Positions 40,894 through 49,000 of a DNA stretch of 64,000 bases are shown here, one piece after another. Every line of letters begins with the position of its first letter. Position 1 is the first letter of the stretch. Made by a program: the position numbers and the translations under genes. The DNA is from Streptomyces sp. TLI_053 (lineage in GTDB: Bacteria > Actinomycetota > Actinomycetes > Streptomycetales > Streptomycetaceae): positions 6,041,501 through 6,105,500 of the forward strand of contig NZ_LT629775.1 in NCBI RefSeq assembly GCF_900105395.1, written 5' to 3'. A model generated the notes under the pieces. That model made no database searches and was not told the origin of the DNA. It saw only the letters and a list, made by a program, of their open reading frames with translations.

Positions 40894-41691
40894 ATGGCGG
40901 TGAACCTGCCGGACACGCACGGCGGCGATGCCGGGGCCGGGGCCGCCGCCCCGGGTGCCCCGGTCGGGGGCCGGGCCGAGGCCCGGCGGGCCCGCCGGGC
41001 GGCGGAGGGGCGCCGGAGCAGGTCGCCGAAGAACGGCCGGCGGGGGCGCCGGCCGCGCCCGTGGTGGATCGAGATCCCGGCCATGGCGGCGGTGGGCCTG
41101 GTGGTCGCGCTGCTGATCAAGACCTGTCTGTTCCAGGTGTTCACCATCCCCTCCGGTTCGATGGAGAACACCCTGCGGATCGGTGACCGGGTCGGCGTCA
41201 ACAAGCTCGCCCCGCTGACCGGCTGGAAGCCCGAGCCGGGCCAGCCCGTGGTGTTCAAGGACCCGGGGGGCTGGCTGCCGCCGCAGGCGAGCGACGGGAA
41301 TCCGCTGACCGACGCGCTGGGCTCGGCGCTCTCCTTCGTCGGCCTGGTGCCGCCGAAGGACGACAACTACCTGGTCAAGCGGGTGATCGCGACGGGCGGG
41401 CAGACCGTGCAGTGCTCGGGCACCACGCTGACGGTCGACGGTGCCCAGGTCGACGAGCCGTATCTCCACCCCGGGGACGACTCCTGCGCCGGTCTGGACT
41501 TCGGTCCGGTGACGGTGCCGCAGGGCCACGTCTGGGTCGAGGGCGACCACCGCAGCGACTCCGCCGACTCCCGGTACCACCAGCGGGGCCCGGGCGGGGG
41601 CGCGGTGCCGGTGGACAACGTGGTCGGTCCGGTGTCGGCCGTGGTGTGGCCGCTCGGTCACCTCGACTGGTTCGGCTGGGTCGGCCGCTGA
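40894..41691 (+). CDS. lepB: signal peptidase I
   Basis: This 265-residue type I signal peptidase removes signal peptides from exported proteins. A basic cytoplasmic N-terminus (RRARRAAEGRRSRSPKNGRRGRRPRP) precedes one span near residues 67-85. The catalytic serine is Ser89 in IPSGSMENTL and the lysine is Lys162 in NYLVKRVIATGG. Box E is VEGDHRSDSADSRYH. Streptomycetes carry several such genes; this copy stands outside the usual rplS-rnhB cluster. Repeats fill its upstream region. Confidence 0.94.
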   Translation: MAVNLPDTHGGDAGAGAAAPGAPVGGRAEARRARRAAEGRRSRSPKNGRRGRRPRPWWIEIPAMAAVGLVVALLIKTCLFQVFTIPSGSMENTLRIGDRVGVNKLAPLTGWKPEPGQPVVFKDPGGWLPPQASDGNPLTDALGSALSFVGLVPPKDDNYLVKRVIATGGQTVQCSGTTLTVDGAQVDEPYLHPGDDSCAGLDFGPVTVPQGHVWVEGDHRSDSADSRYHQRGPGGGAVPVDNVVGPVSAVVWPLGHLDWFGWVGR

Positions 41692-41746
41692 TCCGACCGG
41701 GAGTGCCCGGGCCCCGGCCCTGTACGGGTGCCCAAGGCTCCCCTGG

Positions 41747-42826
41747 CTACCGCTCCTTCTCCAGGGCCTTGCCCGTCCCGGCCCCGGCGGCCCGCGCGAG
41801 CCGCTCGCCGAGCGCGGTCGCGCCCGCCGGGACCGCAGCGCGGTCCACGTCCTCGCCGCCCTTGCCGGACGTCTCCGCCGTTCCCGCGATCTCCACGGCG
41901 GCGGGCTTGCTCGCCTGGGCCGCGAAGGCGCCGGCCAGCACCAGCAGGCCGCCGGTCACCTGCGGCAGGCCGAGGTGCTCGCCGAGCAGGACCCAGGCCA
42001 GCACGGTCGCCACCACCGCCTCGAGGTTGGCCACCACACCGGCGACCGGCGGCGACAGGTGGCGGACGGCGACGACGCCGGTCAGATAGGCGAGCACGGT
42101 CGCGACCAGGACCATCCAGGCGGCCGGGAGCAGCGCGGGCAGGGTGTGCCCGTTCATCACCACGTCCCCGCCGAGCTTGCTCCAGTCCGCCTGCCAGGGG
42201 CGGGTGAAGGCGGTGAGCACGACCGAGCCGATCAGCAGGCCGTACGCGCTGACGGCGATCGGGTCGACGGGGCGGTCGCCCCGGCTGCCGGCGTCGGCGA
42301 GCACGAAGTAGCCGACCTGGCAGCAGGCGGCGCCGAGGGCGAACAGCACGCCGAGCAGGTCGAAGCTCAGCCCGTTCCACACCTCGACCACGCAGGCGAG
42401 TCCGGCGACCGCGACGCCGGCGCCGATCGCCGCGCCCCGGCTGATCGGCCGGCGCTGGACGAACCGGACGTAGCCGATGAGCAGCGGCGGGCCGAGGTAC
42501 TCGATCAGGAGGGCGACGCCGACCGGGATCCGCGAGATGGCCGCGAAGTAGCAGGCCTGTACGCCCGCGACGGCCAGCAGGCCGAAGCCGATCAGCAGGC
42601 CGGGCCGCCGCAGCACGGCGTCGCGGTGGCGGTAGGCCAGCGGCAGCAGGACCACGGCGGCGCCGGTCACCCGGAGCCAGACCACGTGCAGCGGCGACAG
42701 CCCGGCCTCGATCAGAGGCTTGGCCGCGGTGCCGGAGCCGCCGAAGGCGATCGCGGAGACGAGGGCGAGGGTGAGACCGAGGGTCCGGCCGGAGGAGCGG
42801 CCGAGCGGGGGCTTCGAGCTGTGCAC
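41747..42826 (-). CDS. EamA/DMT superfamily transporter
   Basis: This protein of about 359 residues has ten predicted spans in two EamA repeats (from TLGLTLALVSAIAFGGSGTAAKPLIEAGLSPLHVVWLR and from DPIAVSAYGLLIGSVVLTAF). The second repeat contains VANLEAVVATVLAWVLLGEHLGLPQVTGGLLVLAGAF, typical of RhtA/EamA exporters. The substrate is unknown. The start is taken as GTG 42826, without a ribosome site; an in-frame TTG lies 27 bp upstream. It is convergent with lepB with 55 bp between. Confidence 0.88.
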   Translation of the reverse strand: MHSSKPPLGRSSGRTLGLTLALVSAIAFGGSGTAAKPLIEAGLSPLHVVWLRVTGAAVVLLPLAYRHRDAVLRRPGLLIGFGLLAVAGVQACYFAAISRIPVGVALLIEYLGPPLLIGYVRFVQRRPISRGAAIGAGVAVAGLACVVEVWNGLSFDLLGVLFALGAACCQVGYFVLADAGSRGDRPVDPIAVSAYGLLIGSVVLTAFTRPWQADWSKLGGDVVMNGHTLPALLPAAWMVLVATVLAYLTGVVAVRHLSPPVAGVVANLEAVVATVLAWVLLGEHLGLPQVTGGLLVLAGAFAAQASKPAAVEIAGTAETSGKGGEDVDRAAVPAGATALGERLARAAGAGTGKALEKER

Positions 42827-42998
42827 CGACGAATTGTGACAGTAGGACCGCAATCTCGGTAAGGGGTCATTTCGTTATTCGGTCCTGCACGTCACCCGGG
42901 GTGAGCTTCCGCTGCGGAACGGAGTCACCGGCCGGAGTGCCCGCGGAGTCGCCCCCGGGTCGCCGGCCGGTGACACCGTCCGGAGCCACTCGCCGGAG

Positions 42999-45434
42999 CT
43001 ACTGGCCGGAGCTGCCGGCGCCGGCCCCGGCGACCACGTCCGCCCCGGTGCCGCCGGTCGGCTGCGGTGCCGTGGTCGGGCCGGTGGTCGGTGCCGTGGT
43101 GGGCGCGGTGGTCGGCGCCGGGGTCCTGGTCGGCCTGCCGGTCGGCTGCGGCGTCGTCGGCTGGGTCGGAACGGTGGTCGTGCCGCCGGTGCCGCCGCTC
43201 GGCTGCGGAGCCGTGGTCGGTCCGCCGGACGGCGCGGTGGTGGGCTCCGACCCGGCGCCCGACCCGCCGGACCCGCCCGTTCCGCCGGAGCCGCCGGTTC
43301 CGCCCTGGCCGGCCTGCGGCGAGGGCTCGCCGGAGGGCGTCGCCGACGCGTCCGGGGCGGCCGGCGCGGAGCTCGCGCCGCCCGAGGGGCTGGGCGAGGC
43401 GCCGGCCCCGGAGGAGCCCCAGCCGCCGCGCCCCGAGTCGTCGGCACCCGCGGGCGCGGGGAAGTCGGCGACCGGCTGGCCCTTGAGCGCCGCCTTCATG
43501 TAGGCGGTCCAGATCTGCGCGGGGTACTGGCCGCCCGCCGCGCCGTCGAGCCCGCCGGTGCCGCTCAGGCTGACCTGGGCGCCGGTGCCCGGGTCCTGGC
43601 CGAACAGCGCGACCGAGGTGACCAGCTCCGGGGTGTACCCGACGAACCAGACCGCCTTGTGCTCGTCGGTGGTGCCGGTCTTGCCCGCCGCCGGACGGCC
43701 CAGCGCCTTCGCCCGCCAGCCGGTGCCGCCCTGGTCGGCGATCACGCCCTGGAGCATCGAGGTGACCTGGCGCGCGGTCTGCTCGCCGACCGCCTGGGTG
43801 GTCTTGTGGGCGGGCAGTGCGACCGGCTCGCCCTCGCGGTCCACCGACTGCACCAGCCACGGGGTGATCTGCTTGCCGCCGTTGTCCAGCGTGGCGTACA
43901 CGCCGGCCATGTCGAGCACGCTGGGGGTCGAGGTGCCCAGCGGGATGGAGCCCACCGCGTCCAGGGACGGGGTGTTGCTGGGCAGGCCGAGCGCGATCGC
44001 GGTGTCCCGCACCTTCGCCAGCCCGGTGTCCTGGGCGAGCTGGGCGAAGGCGGAGTTCACCGACCAGTCGGTGGCCTGCTGGAGGGTGATCTGGCCGTAG
44101 CTCTTGTCGCCCTCGTTCGGCGGCGCGTACGCGGGGCCCTTGCCGCCGCGGACCTTGCGCTCGCTGGTGCCGTCGTAGACGGTGCGCGGGGTGACGGTCT
44201 GGCCGGACTGGGTCTTGGCGTTGTTCTCCAGTGCCGCCGCCAGGGCGATCGCCTTGAAGGTCGAGCCCGACTGGTAGTCCCGCCTGGTCGCGTTGTCGAT
44301 GTAGTGCTTGGTGTAGTCGACCCCGCCGTACAGGGCCACCACGGCCCCGGTCTTCGGGTCCACCGAGGCCGCGCCGGCCTGGACGGCGGCGTCCTTCTTC
44401 CGCTTGTCCGGGTTGAGGGTGTCGTGCAGCTGGGCCTGCACCGAGTCCTGGAGTGCCTGCTGGCGGGTCGGGTCGACGGTCAGCCTGATCGTGTAGCCGC
44501 CCTTGGCCAGCTCCGACTCCCCGATGATCTGGTTGGTGGTGAGGTACTCGGTCGCGGCGTTGACCAGGTAGCCGGCCTGGCCGGACAGCCCGAGCTGCGC
44601 CTGCGGGTCCTTGACCTCGGGGAAGGCGGTGGCGGCCCGCTCCTCGGCGGACAGCCAGCCCTCCTTCACCATGCCGTCGAGCACGTAGTTCCAGCGGTTG
44701 ACCGCGTTCTGCTTGCCCGCCGGGGTGGCGGTGGCGACGTCGTACGCGCTGGGGGCGTTCAGCAGGGTGGCCAGGTAGGCGCCCTGGGCGGCGTCGAGCT
44801 GCGCGGCGTCGACGCCGAAGTACTGCTGGGCGGCGGCCTGGACGCCGTAGGCACCGCGCCCGTAGTACGAGGTGTTGAGGTAGCTGGAGAGGATCTCGTC
44901 CTTGGTCTCGGTGGCGTCCACCTTGATCGCTATGAAGAGTTCCTTCACCTTGCGGGTGACCGACTGCTGCTGGTTCAGGTACGTGTTCTTCACGTACTGC
45001 TGGGTGATCGTGGAGCCGCCCTGGGTGCCCTCGCCCTTGGCGGTGTTGACGGCGGCGCGGACCATGCCGGGCACGTTGACGGCGCCCTCGTGGTAGAAGT
45101 TGCGGTCCTCGGCGGCCAGGGTCGCGTGCTGCGCGGCGGGGGAGACCTTGTCCAGCGGGACGTTCTGCCGGTTGGTCTGGCCGGTCCGGGCGAGCACCGA
45201 GCCGTCCTGGTAGAGCCAGGTGTTGCTCTGGGTGGTCGCGGCCGCGTGCGCGTCCGGGACCTTCACCAGCGCGATGCCGAGGGCGAACAGGCCGACCCCG
45301 AGCAGGACCGAGGCCACCAGGCCCACCAGGGTCAGGCGCCAGGTCGGTATCAGCCGGCGCCAGCCGGTGCGCCTGGGCCGTCGGACCTTGGTCTTCCGGA
45401 TGCGCGGCGCGCCGCTCGGGGCGTTACGGGACAA
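42999..45434 (-). CDS. class A penicillin-binding protein (GT51 + transpeptidase)
   Basis: This bifunctional peptidoglycan synthase of about 811 residues has a basic N-terminus, one span (LTLVGLVASVLLGVGLFALGIAL), a GT51 transglycosylase domain (LAAEDRNFYHEGAV and GGSTITQQYVKNTYL) and a transpeptidase domain with SGSTFK, SVNSAF and KTGTT. The last 130 residues are a low-complexity Thr/Pro/Gly tail with TTAP repeats. The TTG start at 45434 has AGGAAAGG upstream; GTG 45476 is the alternative. It is probably monocistronic. Confidence 0.93.
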   Translation of the reverse strand: MSRNAPSGAPRIRKTKVRRPRRTGWRRLIPTWRLTLVGLVASVLLGVGLFALGIALVKVPDAHAAATTQSNTWLYQDGSVLARTGQTNRQNVPLDKVSPAAQHATLAAEDRNFYHEGAVNVPGMVRAAVNTAKGEGTQGGSTITQQYVKNTYLNQQQSVTRKVKELFIAIKVDATETKDEILSSYLNTSYYGRGAYGVQAAAQQYFGVDAAQLDAAQGAYLATLLNAPSAYDVATATPAGKQNAVNRWNYVLDGMVKEGWLSAEERAATAFPEVKDPQAQLGLSGQAGYLVNAATEYLTTNQIIGESELAKGGYTIRLTVDPTRQQALQDSVQAQLHDTLNPDKRKKDAAVQAGAASVDPKTGAVVALYGGVDYTKHYIDNATRRDYQSGSTFKAIALAAALENNAKTQSGQTVTPRTVYDGTSERKVRGGKGPAYAPPNEGDKSYGQITLQQATDWSVNSAFAQLAQDTGLAKVRDTAIALGLPSNTPSLDAVGSIPLGTSTPSVLDMAGVYATLDNGGKQITPWLVQSVDREGEPVALPAHKTTQAVGEQTARQVTSMLQGVIADQGGTGWRAKALGRPAAGKTGTTDEHKAVWFVGYTPELVTSVALFGQDPGTGAQVSLSGTGGLDGAAGGQYPAQIWTAYMKAALKGQPVADFPAPAGADDSGRGGWGSSGAGASPSPSGGASSAPAAPDASATPSGEPSPQAGQGGTGGSGGTGGSGGSGAGSEPTTAPSGGPTTAPQPSGGTGGTTTVPTQPTTPQPTGRPTRTPAPTTAPTTAPTTGPTTAPQPTGGTGADVVAGAGAGSSGQ

Positions 45435-45659
45435 AGCGGCGGCCTTTCCTGCGGGCGGGCGACGGGGAGGGTGCACCGGGCGGGGCAGCGGCACGTAGGG
45501 CCGGCCCGCGCGGACGGGTCCGTCGACGGTCGGGGGCCTTTGCCCCTTTTCCGGTGTACAGCCCAGAACGCGCCGAAGGTGCCGGTTGGCTCCACCGCAA
45601 CGGGAAGCGAGACCGACATCACACACAAATCGGACGTCAATGGGCAGCGAAAAGCCGGA

Positions 45660-45685
45660 GAGCCCCTCGTGTGTACGAGAGGCTC
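45660..45685 (-). terminator. terminator of tRNA-Lys copy 1
   Basis: An 11-bp stem with one mismatch (45660-45670 with 45675-45685) and a GTGT loop, about 12 bp beyond the tRNA 3' end. Confidence 0.7.
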
Positions 45686-45696
45686 CCCGGTGTCGG

Positions 45697-45770
45697 TGCG
45701 CCGCCAGGGACTCGAACCCCGGACCCGCTGATTAAGAGTCAGCTGCTCTAACCAACTGAGCTAGCGGCGC
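45697..45770 (-). tRNA. tRNA-Lys (anticodon CTT), copy 1
   Basis: A 74-nt cloverleaf: acceptor GCGCCGC with GCGGCGC, D-arm GCTC with GAGC, anticodon stem GCTGA with TCAGC around CTCTTAA, T-arm CGGGG-TTCGAGT-CCCTG and discriminator A. CCA is not encoded. Identical to copy 2 at 48639-48712. A TATTGT -10-like box lies about 20 bp upstream on the minus strand. Confidence 0.97.
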
Positions 45771-45892
45771 CTGCTGACGTGGAAAACAATACACGCTTCC
45801 GAAGGTGCCTCGAACCACCCGGACGTCACCGGGCGCAGTCTGTCCGTTTCCGCCCGGTTGGGGTGGAGTTTGCCGACGGCTAGGGTGGATTT

Positions 45893-46765
45893 GTGCCCAG
45901 CTCCCACCCCGGTCGCCGGAACGCTCGGCGCACTCCTGCCCCGACGCCGAACCCGACGTCCGTTCCGACCGCCGCCGCGGCCCGGCCGGAGGCCGCCGTC
46001 CGGGCCGTCGCCGCACTGCTGCTGCTCAGCGCGGTGGCGTACACCGCCTGGGTCCTGGAGGTGGTGCTCAGTACCGGGCTCGACCCGGTCCAGGCGTACA
46101 TCAGCGAGCTCGCCGCCGAGGACCAGCCGCTGGGCGGCCTCTTCCGGGCCACCGACCTGGTGGCCGGACTCGCGGTGCTGGCGGCGGCCCTGCTCGCGCT
46201 CGCCGTCCGCGGGCTCCGCCGCCCGGCACCCCCGGCCGCCGGGGGGAGCCCCGGCCGTCGGCCCTGGGCGGCGGGCGGCTGGGCCGCGCTCGCCCTGTTC
46301 GGCGCGGCCACCGCCGCCGACTCCCGGCTGCCGCTGAGCTGCGCGCCCACCAGCGACGAGATGTGCGCCGCCCGCGAGACCGCGGGCCTCGTCCCCGCCA
46401 CCCACACCGCGCACGCCGTGACCAGCAGCCTGGCCATGCTCGGCGCGCTCGGCGGGCTGGCCGCGCTCACCGTCGCCGCCCGGCGCTACGGCTGCTGGCC
46501 GCCGGTGCGCCGGTACGGGCCGTGGCTGCTGGGCGCCGAGGTGCTCGCCACCGGCTGGAGCCTGGGCGCGATCGCCGCCTTCGAGGCGGGTCACGGCACC
46601 TGGGCGCTGGGCGCCGGCCAGCGGCTCCAGGTGCTGCTGGTCGCCCTCTGGCTCGCGCTGCTCGCGGCGGCCGTCGGCCTGCCGGACCGCACCGGCGCTG
46701 CCGGTGCCGCCGGCGGGGCCTCGGCGGCCGCACCCTCCCGGACCGAACGACGGGATCCGGTATGA
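45893..46765 (+). CDS. DUF998 family membrane protein
   Basis: This 290-residue protein has about six hydrophobic segments. DUF998 features are VQAYISELAAEDQPLGGLFRATDLVAGLAVLAAALL near the N-terminus and a first outer loop with two cysteines (LSCAPTSDEMCAAR). Function is unknown. The GTG at 45893 lies about 10 bp after a TAGGGT box, so the transcript may be leaderless. The stop overlaps the start of the hydrolase gene (ATGA), so the two form an operon. Confidence 0.85.
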   Translation: MPSSHPGRRNARRTPAPTPNPTSVPTAAAARPEAAVRAVAALLLLSAVAYTAWVLEVVLSTGLDPVQAYISELAAEDQPLGGLFRATDLVAGLAVLAAALLALAVRGLRRPAPPAAGGSPGRRPWAAGGWAALALFGAATAADSRLPLSCAPTSDEMCAARETAGLVPATHTAHAVTSSLAMLGALGGLAALTVAARRYGCWPPVRRYGPWLLGAEVLATGWSLGAIAAFEAGHGTWALGAGQRLQVLLVALWLALLAAAVGLPDRTGAAGAAGGASAAAPSRTERRDPV

Positions 46766-47757
46766 CCGGCGCTCGCGGCCCGACCGCGAACGGAGCCGGC
46801 GGCCCCGGGGACCCGAACGGCCCGGACGGCCCGGGCGGTCGTGAGGGTCCCGACGGCGGTGCGGGCCCGCCGGCCCCCCGGTCCGCTCCGGCGCCGGCCG
46901 CCTTCGTCCGGATCGACGGCATCCCGCTGCACGTCCGGGTCGAGGGCCTGGGGCCGGTGTGCGTGCTCACCGGCGGGCTCGGCAGCAGCTGGTTCGACTG
47001 GGACCTCGTGGTCCCCTTCCTCACCCCGTACCGCACCGTCGTCCGCTTCGACCGGCCCGGCTACGGTCTGAGCGCCCCGGAACCGGCCGGTCGGCCCGTC
47101 CCGACCGCCGCCGGGGAGGCGCACCGGATCCGGGCCGTCCTCGACGCGCTGGGCCTGACCGGGCGCTGCACGGTGGCCGGGCACTCACTGGCCGGCTTCC
47201 ACGCCGAGGCGTTCGCCCGGCTGCACCCCGCGCGGACGGCCGGACTGGTCCTGCTGGACGGCAGTGTCGAACCCGATCCCCGGCCGCGCCCGGCCCCCGG
47301 TCTGCGGGACCTCGCGGCGCGCGCCACCGCGGCGGCCGCCACCGCCGTCGCCGTGCCCTACCTGCTCGGGCCCACCGTGCGCCGCACGGTCGCCCGGGCC
47401 ACCACGGTGCGGCGCGAGGACCTCGCCCCGGCGCCGCTGGTCCGGCGCTGCTACCGCACCGGACGGTCGCTGCGGGCGCTGCTCCGGGAGAACACCCACT
47501 ACCTGGACATGGCCGCCGAACTGGCCGCGCTGCGCCGTACCGCGCCACTGCCGGCCGGCCTGCCGGTGACCGTGCTCGCCGCCGACGACGGACTGAGCGG
47601 CGCCCGGACCGAGGAGTGGCTGACTGCCCAGCGGGGGCTCGCCGAACTCCTGGGCGCGGAGTACCGGCGCACCGCCCCGGCCGGGCACCTGCTGATGTTC
47701 GACCGGCCGGACGCGGTGGCCTCGGCGGTCCTGGACACCTCGCGCGGGCCGGGCTGA
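46762..47757 (+). CDS. alpha/beta-hydrolase fold protein
   Basis: This 331-residue hydrolase has a Gly/Pro-rich N-terminus of 45 residues, then the fold core. The oxyanion segment is GGLGSSWFDWD, the nucleophile Ser142 is in VAGHSLAGFHAEA, and the catalytic His is in APAGHLLMFDRP. The acid is probably Asp in VLAADDGLSG. The substrate is unknown. Coupling to the DUF998 gene by ATGA overlap suggests a joint membrane-associated job. Confidence 0.9.
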   Translation: MTGARGPTANGAGGPGDPNGPDGPGGREGPDGGAGPPAPRSAPAPAAFVRIDGIPLHVRVEGLGPVCVLTGGLGSSWFDWDLVVPFLTPYRTVVRFDRPGYGLSAPEPAGRPVPTAAGEAHRIRAVLDALGLTGRCTVAGHSLAGFHAEAFARLHPARTAGLVLLDGSVEPDPRPRPAPGLRDLAARATAAAATAVAVPYLLGPTVRRTVARATTVRREDLAPAPLVRRCYRTGRSLRALLRENTHYLDMAAELAALRRTAPLPAGLPVTVLAADDGLSGARTEEWLTAQRGLAELLGAEYRRTAPAGHLLMFDRPDAVASAVLDTSRGPG

Positions 47758-47790
47758 AGCCGACCGGGCCCCGCGTCCGCCTCCCGCCGC

Positions 47791-48483
47791 TCAGCCGCCG
47801 CCGGCGTTGTCCGACCCGACCACCCGGCGCAGGGCCTGGGCGATCGGCTGCTCCCGGGCGACCGTCCGGAAGGACTTCCGCAGCTCGGAGTGCTCGCGGC
47901 CGGGGAAGAGCCGGCGGTCCAGCTGCGCGGCCCAGAGCAGTCCGGCCAGGTACTGGTCCCGCACGGTTCCCGGGGAGCCGGCCCCCGGACCGGAAGGAGC
48001 CCGCAGGGCGGCGGTGATCCGTTCGGCGATCTCGGCGCCGACGGTGGGGCGCACCGGCGGCCAGGCGCGGTACGGCAGCAGCAGGAGGATCCGGCGGTGT
48101 TCGAGGGTCAGGTGCCCGCTCGCGACCAGCCGCTCCCGGAAGGACTGCACCGCGGGCACCCGGGGCACCTGGCGGATGGCCCGGTCCAGCCCGGGCCGAC
48201 GCCCCTTGCCGGTCCGCTCCAGCCGGGCGAGCACCCCGGCGGTGACCTCGTCGCCCGCTCCGACCGGGCGGAACGCGGTGATCCGGCGGTCGTCGACCGC
48301 GAGGCCGCCGGTCAGCAGCAGCTCGGCCAGCACGGCGGCCGCGACCGCCCGCTGGAAGCCGGCCCGGGAGACCCGCAGGGTGCCGCTGTCCGGGTCGGTG
48401 CAGAGCAGGACCAGTTCCTCCGCGAGTACGAGCGGGCGCCGGCCGGAAGCGGCGGGCGGGTCGGGCGGACCGAGCGGAGTCAC
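47791..48483 (-). CDS. GPP34 (GOLPH3/Vps74-like) phosphoprotein
   Basis: This protein of about 230 residues resembles the Golgi phosphoprotein 3 family common in actinobacteria: LVLAEELVLLCTDPDSGTLRVS, AVAAAVLAELLLTGGLAVDDRRI and DQYLAGLLWAAQLDRRLFPG. Eukaryotic members bind PI4P; the bacterial role is unknown. GTG 48483 is chosen because GGAGGT precedes it; GTG 48537 would add 18 residues. It is convergent with the hydrolase gene. Confidence 0.87.
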   Translation of the reverse strand: MTPLGPPDPPAASGRRPLVLAEELVLLCTDPDSGTLRVSRAGFQRAVAAAVLAELLLTGGLAVDDRRITAFRPVGAGDEVTAGVLARLERTGKGRRPGLDRAIRQVPRVPAVQSFRERLVASGHLTLEHRRILLLLPYRAWPPVRPTVGAEIAERITAALRAPSGPGAGSPGTVRDQYLAGLLWAAQLDRRLFPGREHSELRKSFRTVAREQPIAQALRRVVGSDNAGGG

Positions 48484-48597
48484 GGCGGGCGGCACCTCCG
48501 GTGCGAGGACGGGTACCCACGCTATCCGTCGGCGCACCGCCGTTTCCGGGCCTTCCGGGGAACGGGGCGGAACGGTCCGGAGGCGGCCGGGAACGCC

Positions 48598-48629
48598 GAA
48601 GGCCCCCTCGCTGCTGCGAGGGGGCCTTC
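48598..48629 (-). terminator. terminator of tRNA-Lys copy 2
   Basis: A perfect 13-bp stem (48598-48610 with 48617-48629) and 6-nt loop, 9 bp beyond the tRNA 3' end. Confidence 0.8.
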
Positions 48630-48638
48630 GACCGTCTG

Positions 48639-48712
48639 TGCGCCGCCAGGGACTCGAACCCCGGACCCGCTGATTAAGAGTCAGCTGCTCTAACCAACTG
48701 AGCTAGCGGCGC
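48639..48712 (-). tRNA. tRNA-Lys (anticodon CTT), copy 2
   Basis: Sequence identical to copy 1, with the same 74-nt cloverleaf. The upstream 25 bp are also nearly the same (TAATGT box), showing duplication that includes the promoter. Confidence 0.97.
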
Positions 48713-48899
48713 CTGCTGACCTGGAAGACATTACACGCAATCGGGCCGATCCGCCGAATCGCGACAGGGTGGTCACTCACCGTGGCGGCGGTCGCCGTCA
48801 GTGGGTGGCCGGCAGCCGGGCGAGGGTGCCGAACATGATCGTCAGGTTGGACCAGGTCATAGCAGCAGTTGTCGCACGGCTCCCGGGAGGCCGCGAGGC
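48713..48899. other. intergenic region with a tiny open frame
   Basis: A 20-codon minus-strand frame from ATG 48860 to TGA 48798 encodes MTWSNLTIMFGTLARLPATH. It lacks a clear ribosome site. Nothing else is seen apart from the tRNA promoter. Confidence 0.25.
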
Positions 48900-48935
48900 G
48901 GGCGTCCGCCGTTCGCCTCCGAACGGCGGACGCCC
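48900..48935 (-). terminator. terminator of the peptide ABC operon
   Basis: A perfect 15-bp stem (48900-48914 with 48921-48935) and 6-nt loop, about 52 bp beyond the ATPase stop. Confidence 0.8.
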
Positions 48936-48936
48936 T

Positions 48937-49000
48937 GTCACCGCTCCGGGGCGGACGTCCCGTCGCCCCCTCGGGGTGGACGTTCCGTCACCGCTCCGGG
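48937..49000 (+). repeat. 25-bp tandem repeat running into the ATPase gene
   Basis: Units at 48937-48961 and 48962-48986 share the pattern GTCRCCSCTCCGGGG-YGGACGT-YCC with few changes. A truncated third unit at 48987-49000 contains the stop codon and last codons of the ATPase gene. The right arm of the adjacent hairpin resembles a fourth degenerate copy. Confidence 0.75.
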
